Shown one piece after another: positions 59,406 to 64,000 of a stretch of 64,000 nt of DNA. A program made the translations under genes and the position numbers. The stretch comes from Elmis aenea (Eukaryota; Arthropoda; Insecta; Coleoptera; Elmidae): NCBI GenBank assembly GCA_947652605.1, contig OX393577.1, positions 63,822,108-63,886,107 of the forward strand, written 5' to 3'. The notes beneath the pieces were generated by a model. It ran no database searches. It worked only from the letters and a program-made list of their open reading frames with translations, and had not been told where the DNA came from. Position 1 is the first letter of the stretch. The number at the start of each line of letters is the position of its first letter.

Positions 59406-60669
59406 AGTAAGTAAAGCTATTTACACACATTGATTTGTATGCAAACAAATCAAAATAATAATGCCGTGCCATAACAAAGCAGACAGTTTGATGTAATAGA
59501 TTGTTATAAAACGTATGAAAATATGTCGTATAAGAAATGGATATCGGTTTTCCTTTCAAAGTAACAACGTAATAAACTAACTCCAGCCCTTACATTTAAA
59601 ATGCAAATTCTTTTCACATGCAAAATAAATCACAAATTCAGTTAAATTCCTTCAAATAATCCTGATCCCTTAATAAATTCCATCCTTACGCATACCATAA
59701 CGTGACTGACACAGTTAATTTTCTTCTGTTTTTGCTCTTTGTCTTTTTTCGGGCTTAAACGGATAAGGTAACGTAAAAAGTTCGTCGCGCAAGAAACACA
59801 GCAGTGGAAGGGCCCATAAACTATAAAAGCGATTCGTTTAGAAATACGAAGGCGTTCGGAGTCTATCCCGGAGCTGCTCTCATAAGATTCGAGTTCATAA
59901 AAAGACTCAATTTTTGAAATGGCCCATCGCAACGGCTTACAATCTCCACCCCCGACGTTTGAATAATAGCGGAATGGAAATAAAGAAAATTAAATTACGT
60001 TGTGTTAACGGTTTAAAAAATTATGCGATTCCTAAATTTCCCTGAATGTGCCACAGGGGAACGTTATTGGGCCGTTGTTCTGAGGCTCGTATTTTTTTAG
60101 TGTTGGGAAACGCGCGGTACTATTTTAAAATGTGCAACAAGCGCTTCCCTTTATATCTCTGTTGAAAACATCTGTTTGGCGTGAAATGTTTGAATGATGG
60201 TTTTGCGGGCGTTTGGAGAGATTTCCCTTAAGACAATGCTCTCGTTTATCTTTCTTCAACGAGTGCGGTTTGCCGTTTTTCGTTGTACATTTCCTGTTTG
60301 TGATTGCGTCCGGTTAGATTTATAGGATTTTATTGTGAACGAGTTTTTGGAGCAGAAAATAGCCCAAAGATGCATGCACTGTAATATTCCCGATAACAAG
60401 TATTTGTTGAGAGGAAATGTAATTTGCTGTATGAAATTGCTACCTATAAAGAAAGTGAATTTGAGCTATGGCAGCATTTTGTAGGCGATATTAAGGCAGA
60501 ATTGAATAATAAAATATATTTTAAAAACTTAAGTATTAATTCGATGTATTTGTAGGCCATCTCGGTAATTACAAAAATTTTAAAATAAAAAGTAAACCAT
60601 TTTATACGCAATCCATAGTAATCCAGGAATTTATTATTGTTTTCGGTTTTCAGAAATAAAATGCTATTG
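59406..60669. other. Apparently unique DNA
   Basis: No elements seen. A 96-codon minus frame (59642-59932) has Cys pairs but no known motif. 59930-60330 is GC-richer. Confidence 0.35.
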
Positions 60670-60671
60670 TA

Positions 60672-61246
60672 CAGGGTGGACCTAATTCGAATGTTTTACG
60701 GGGTATCTCGGTTACCGTAAAAGTAAGCGAAAATCTGATTTCGATCTCTTGGGCTTTTTTTTTGAGAAAATAATGCCTGTCTAATCAGATTTTTTATGTC
60801 GGACTCCATTTTGGCACTACAGATGAAAAATTAAATTTTATCATTTTTGAAAATTTACTATAACTTTTTTATTTATTAAATTAGAACAAAATGTTATATG
60901 TATAGGTTTTTTTTATACAGATTTTTATGCTTACTTTAAAAACAAAAGCAAAAATTTTTTAGCCACCTTGACTTTCGAGATATAGAGTAAACTTAAATTT
61001 TTTTAAATAGAAACCCGCGTTGGCCATGACTATGTGAAAGAGTATTTTTTTTAGCTTTTCAATAATATATAGTTTTATACATTTGTTACAAAAAATAACA
61101 AAGATATGACCAATTTTGTAAAAATTCGATCATCAAAGATTGCCATGATTTCGTAAACAAGTGATGTTTGCAATTATTAAAGAACTAACCGTCATTGCCA
61201 AGTAACCGAGATACCCCGTAAAACATTCGAATTTGGTCCACCCTGT
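60672..61246. mobile_element. Foldback MITE with CAGGGTGGACC ends
   Basis: Termini CAGGGTGGACCTAATTCGAA and TTCGAATTTGGTCCACCCTG are flanked by TA (60670-60671, 61247-61248). The inverted match continues for about 45 bp through TGTTTTACGGGGTATCTCGGTTAC. The inner part is only weakly palindromic. No coding region. A solo right end occurs at 26421-26445. Confidence 0.87.
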
Positions 61247-61252
61247 ATAAGG

Positions 61253-62045
61253 CAGTGTTTCCCAAACTTTTCCTACGACGGAACACTTCACAAATCTTCA
61301 AATTTTAACGGAACAACTTGGGTATTTTCTTGGAAAATCCTGCTCGCATAAATATGTCGTTGTAAAAGGAAGTAAAACAAGAAAAGCTAGTTTTGACACG
61401 CTGGTATACTCTTTTGTTAAATTTTTCCAAAAATCATTTAATGGCAGTTCCTTGTATTTTTGTTTTAAATCAATCACTAATTAATTCAATTAGATGGCTT
61501 AGCTATTATTGGAATTTTATGAATTCACTGAATTTTGGAAAATATTGCAAAACAGTTGATTGTAAGTCACGTAACTGTCCTAAAATTACGTTAGAAACTT
61601 CTTCTACTTTTAAGAATTTATTTCAGTCACAAATTTATGTACCAGATACGCGAGAATTATCGACCATGAAGAAGCTGTTAAAAATTCAATAAAATTTTGT
61701 CCTAAACTATGTGTTGGCAAGAAGGCCCTGATAACTCACTACAAAGTCCACAAAACTTTAATAGTGCTTTTTCTGTGTATAGTCATCTCACGTCAGTGTA
61801 ATAAAAGAGCATTATTTGCACTAAACATTTTATCGCACAAAGTAATAAATAATCTGGATTGAAGTGGTCGAGATTTTACATAGCCAAAATAGTTTTTAAA
61901 TATGTAGACATTTTTCTTATCATTAGGGTTCGTCTATGCAAAACTCAATGACTTTTGGTTGCTCTTATAGCTACTTGCAGGCTAGGTGCTACAGCTCCCT
62001 TCATCTTTCCAGCCATTGTTTGCGCACCATCTGTTAAAACATCAA
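61253..62045 (-). pseudogene. hAT transposase relic (ZBED/SCAND3-like)
   Basis: The minus strand encodes VLTDGAQTMAGKMKGAVAP, then a degraded stretch and VLHRRTL, matching the TDGA.AM.GK..G......C..HR..L block of ZBED5/SCAND3-like hAT transposases. Further downstream on the same strand, VILGQLRDLQSTVLQYFPKF and SEFIKF match the L..L...L..YFP....F segment. The outer end, GGCAGTGTTTCCCAAACTTT at 61253, is a typical hAT terminus. Many stops. A plus-strand frame at 61393-61692 is a shadow of it. Confidence 0.65.
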
Positions 62046-63244
62046 TTTACTTATTTCAACCGGTTTCCTGTTATGTTCATATTAATTTTGATAATTTTTC
62101 ACGGAAGACTTTTTACCCACCGCGTAACACTGGTGTTTGGAAAACGCTGGTATACATGATGTCCGAAAAGTGAAGCATATAGCTTGTGTCTTCTAATATA
62201 CTAAATTAACGAACAAATTCTACTTATAAGTGATGATTTTTTGGCACTTTTTTATTTCGTTTTGAATATTGGTCAACTTAGTTGCCTCATTAGTATTTTC
62301 AAGTATTTAAATGTCGTTATTACATTAATTTTCAAACCGTTACACCTTTATTCATCCATGCATTTTTGACATCTTTTCGCAAAATTCGAAAGAAATGGCT
62401 TTTTTATGTAATTTTATTTAACGTTAAGCATTTCAAAAAGAAAAGAAAAAACTATCAAGTGTTCTTTGTTGAAATGCAAATCGAATAAAATTTGCTTTCA
62501 GACGTTCACAATGGAATAAACATCTTCACGACCTATATCTGCTATCATTAATATGTAGAAAAACAATAAAAATAAAAAACACCTCGTTGAAAACAGATGA
62601 ATCAAAATTCAATTTCAGTTTTATTGATTTATTGTTGGGTTTAATATATCACGGACGATCTCGTTCCAATCCCATCATCCTATTATAAAACATATTGTTA
62701 TGCAAGGACGCAGATCAAAACTAGTAGACATATTACTTGTACGATGCAGGCTCCGGTTGTTAATCTATTAACTTTTTATACACTATGTTTTATTCAAAAT
62801 AGCTTTCATTATAATTTAAATTGGGTGTACACTTTTTGTGTCGTCTTAGATCCGTAATACATTGTGAAAAATAAACTCACCAAAAAATTAAATAATTCTA
62901 TCTTTAGATGGAAATAACACTGCGATCAGGTAAATTTTATTAAGTGATATGCTGCAAAAATTATCTTATAAATGTGAATAAATTAGATTACTGTCCTTTA
63001 TTTACTAGACTGTTCTATAAGGATTTTAGGACATGCATGAGATGATTTTTAAACTAAATTAAAGCTCGATTTTTATGTAAAGTTTAGTTGACTATGTTAA
63101 TCTAAACAAACAGCTATTGTAACATCAACCATGATACTGTAATTTTACCACATTTTTAAAATTCCCCTAACTAAAAACTTTCAATCCAGAATTTATTCCC
63201 TTTTATAGGGTTAATAAGAATGGAGTTTTTCATACATCCAAAGT
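62046..63244. other. No clear gene
   Basis: May contain the decayed N-terminal region of the preceding hAT gene on the minus strand (a Lys/Glu/Asn-rich stretch at about 62220-62420), but no BED finger can be read. The rest is AT-rich. Confidence 0.3.
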
Positions 63245-63700
63245 TATTTCTATTCTGTGATAGATTCTTAGCTTCTACCCACGTTTTTCCATTTTTCTTT
63301 AAAAAAATTTCCTGTGCGTTGTCCCGTTTTCTTTGGTCTTCCTCTTTTTCTGTTACCTGGCATTTTGTTTTTCCATGTTCTTTGAACTAGTATTGAGCTG
63401 TGCAATCTTTCTAAGCGTCCCCACCACCCAAGTTGCCTTTATTCTATGAACTCTTCTATGGATTCTATCTTTAATTCTTCTGTTATTTATACGTTTTTAA
63501 TTCTATCTTTTTTTGTTACTCCTTTCGCCCTTTCATCTCGGCTGCTCTAATTTTACTCTTGTCTTTTTTTGATAACACTCATGTTTCGCAGCCATATCTG
63601 AGAATTGGTCTGTAGATTGATTTATATGCTTTCAATTTTGTTTCTTTTGAGATTTTTCTCTTGTTTACTCAGTGCGTAATCTACTCCAATAGCCTTTTGT
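63245..63700 (-). pseudogene. RTE-like LINE relic
   Basis: Minus-strand pieces in several frames: RYGCETWVLSKKT, the conserved YG.E.W.L segment after the RT domain, then CTAQY, KEHGKTKCQVTEKEEDQRKR and KNGKTWVEAKNLSQNR, equivalent to the W.E...LA.DR end. Heavily decayed. A mariner element interrupts or abuts it at 63710. Confidence 0.6.
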
Positions 63701-63709
63701 ATTCTATTA

Positions 63710-64000
63710 GGTAGGAGCAAAAGTATTTTCGTTTTTTAACACGATATTTATTTTTAATATTCTTAACAAACTAAATTTAATCAAAAATCAAAATATAGTC
63801 CATTGTATTGAATGGTCTTAATCCATTTTTTTGCCAGGTTTTCAATTCCCCTCCGGTACCATTCTTGGGACTTAGAGTCGAAGAACTCGCGACACCCTTC
63901 TTCTACTTCCTGAACATTAGCAAAGTCCTGCCCAGTCAGGGAATGCGCCATTGACCGGAACATGTGGTAATCTGATGGTGCTAGGTCGGAACTGTATGCA
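63710..64000 (-). mobile_element. Mariner element, running off the window edge
   Basis: The end GGTAGGAGCAAAAGTATTTT after TA (63708-63709) is a typical mariner terminus. The minus strand encodes the transposase C-terminus: DLAPSDYH, MFRSMAHSLTGQDFANVQEV, the EWYRRGIENLAKKW block and a stop at 63781. SDY holds the third catalytic Asp of the mariner DD34D triad. The reading frame is open to the window edge, so this copy may be well preserved. It belongs to the group with SETMAR-like C-termini (FRRGI..L..RW). Confidence 0.88.

Noticed and set aside
59642..59932. 96-codon minus-strand frame with Cys pairs.
   Set aside because: The CCVSC spacing does not match a known zinc finger, and nothing flanking suggests a promoter, splice site or paralogue.
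61393..61692. 99-codon plus-strand frame.
   Set aside because: The minus strand over the same bases shows hAT transposase motifs in order, so the plus frame is a shadow.

Overview
The window looks like 64 kb of non-coding DNA from an insect nuclear genome. I saw no host protein-coding exon I could defend. The evidence is strong AT richness, spliceosomal-type intron boundaries inside transposon genes, and a dense, nested population of eukaryotic transposable elements (hAT, Tc1/mariner, PIF/Harbinger, jockey-like and RTE-like LINEs, many snap-back MITEs). The element mix suggests a beetle or another holometabolous insect, but that is inference. Nothing prokaryotic is present: no operons, no rRNA, no CRISPR, no recognisable tRNA.

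Layout. 0-3.4 kb: a dispersed repeat, then two copies of one 0.68 kb foldback element, the second lodged inside another foldback. 5.2-6.4 kb: a hAT-type MITE with a perfect 8 bp target-site duplication (TSD) that has swallowed one arm of a foldback family also found at 48-50 kb. 6.7 kb and 36.9 kb: two related copies of a segment whose core is a 3' splice site fused directly to a 5' splice site, the hallmark of recursive splicing in long insect introns. 7.7-10.1 kb: hAT relics, one split by an RNase H-bearing LINE tail. 14-17 kb: a reverse transcriptase scrap and a clean foldback element. 18.1-20.6 kb: an element carrying a Myb/SANT-like gene, with a second, TAA-flanked PIF/Harbinger element nested in it. 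20.7-24.1 kb: a LINE tail, a hAT end and two small hairpin MITEs. 25.3-29.5 kb: an AACCGG-array element, then a mariner-superfamily element with long terminal inverted repeats (TIRs), one of them split by a hAT MITE with a perfect TSD. 30.4-36.4 kb: mariner and jockey-like fragments. 38.2-39.5 kb: the best preserved transposon, a Tc1/mariner element with a DD41D-type transposase broken by only two frameshifts. 40.0-41.1 kb: a TTA-flanked Harbinger-like element holding a MADF-domain fragment and an inverted minisatellite. 41.2-46.6 kb: LINE scraps, a MITE inserted in a repeat, and a broken zinc-ribbon gene of a multicopy family. 48.1-50.0 kb: a 1.9 kb palindrome with roughly 0.8 kb arms, each encoding the N-terminus of a transposase. 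52.9-58.2 kb: RTE-like LINE tails and a 59-nt hammerhead-ribozyme-like fold. 60.7-64 kb: a foldback, a hAT relic, a LINE relic and a mariner running off the edge.

The genes do not form a pathway. The window is best read as part of a long intron or intergenic region colonised in layers. The insertions give a relative order: LINE into hAT at 9 kb, Harbinger into an older element at 18.9 kb, hAT MITE into mariner at 27.1 kb, mariner into LINE at 63.7 kb. Between the elements lie stretches of apparently unique DNA with higher GC that could hold regulatory sequence, which sequence alone cannot prove. The most interesting candidates are the duplicated recursive-splice-like sites, the hammerhead-like motif, and the recurrent 'two 5' ends head to head' architecture of the foldback elements.
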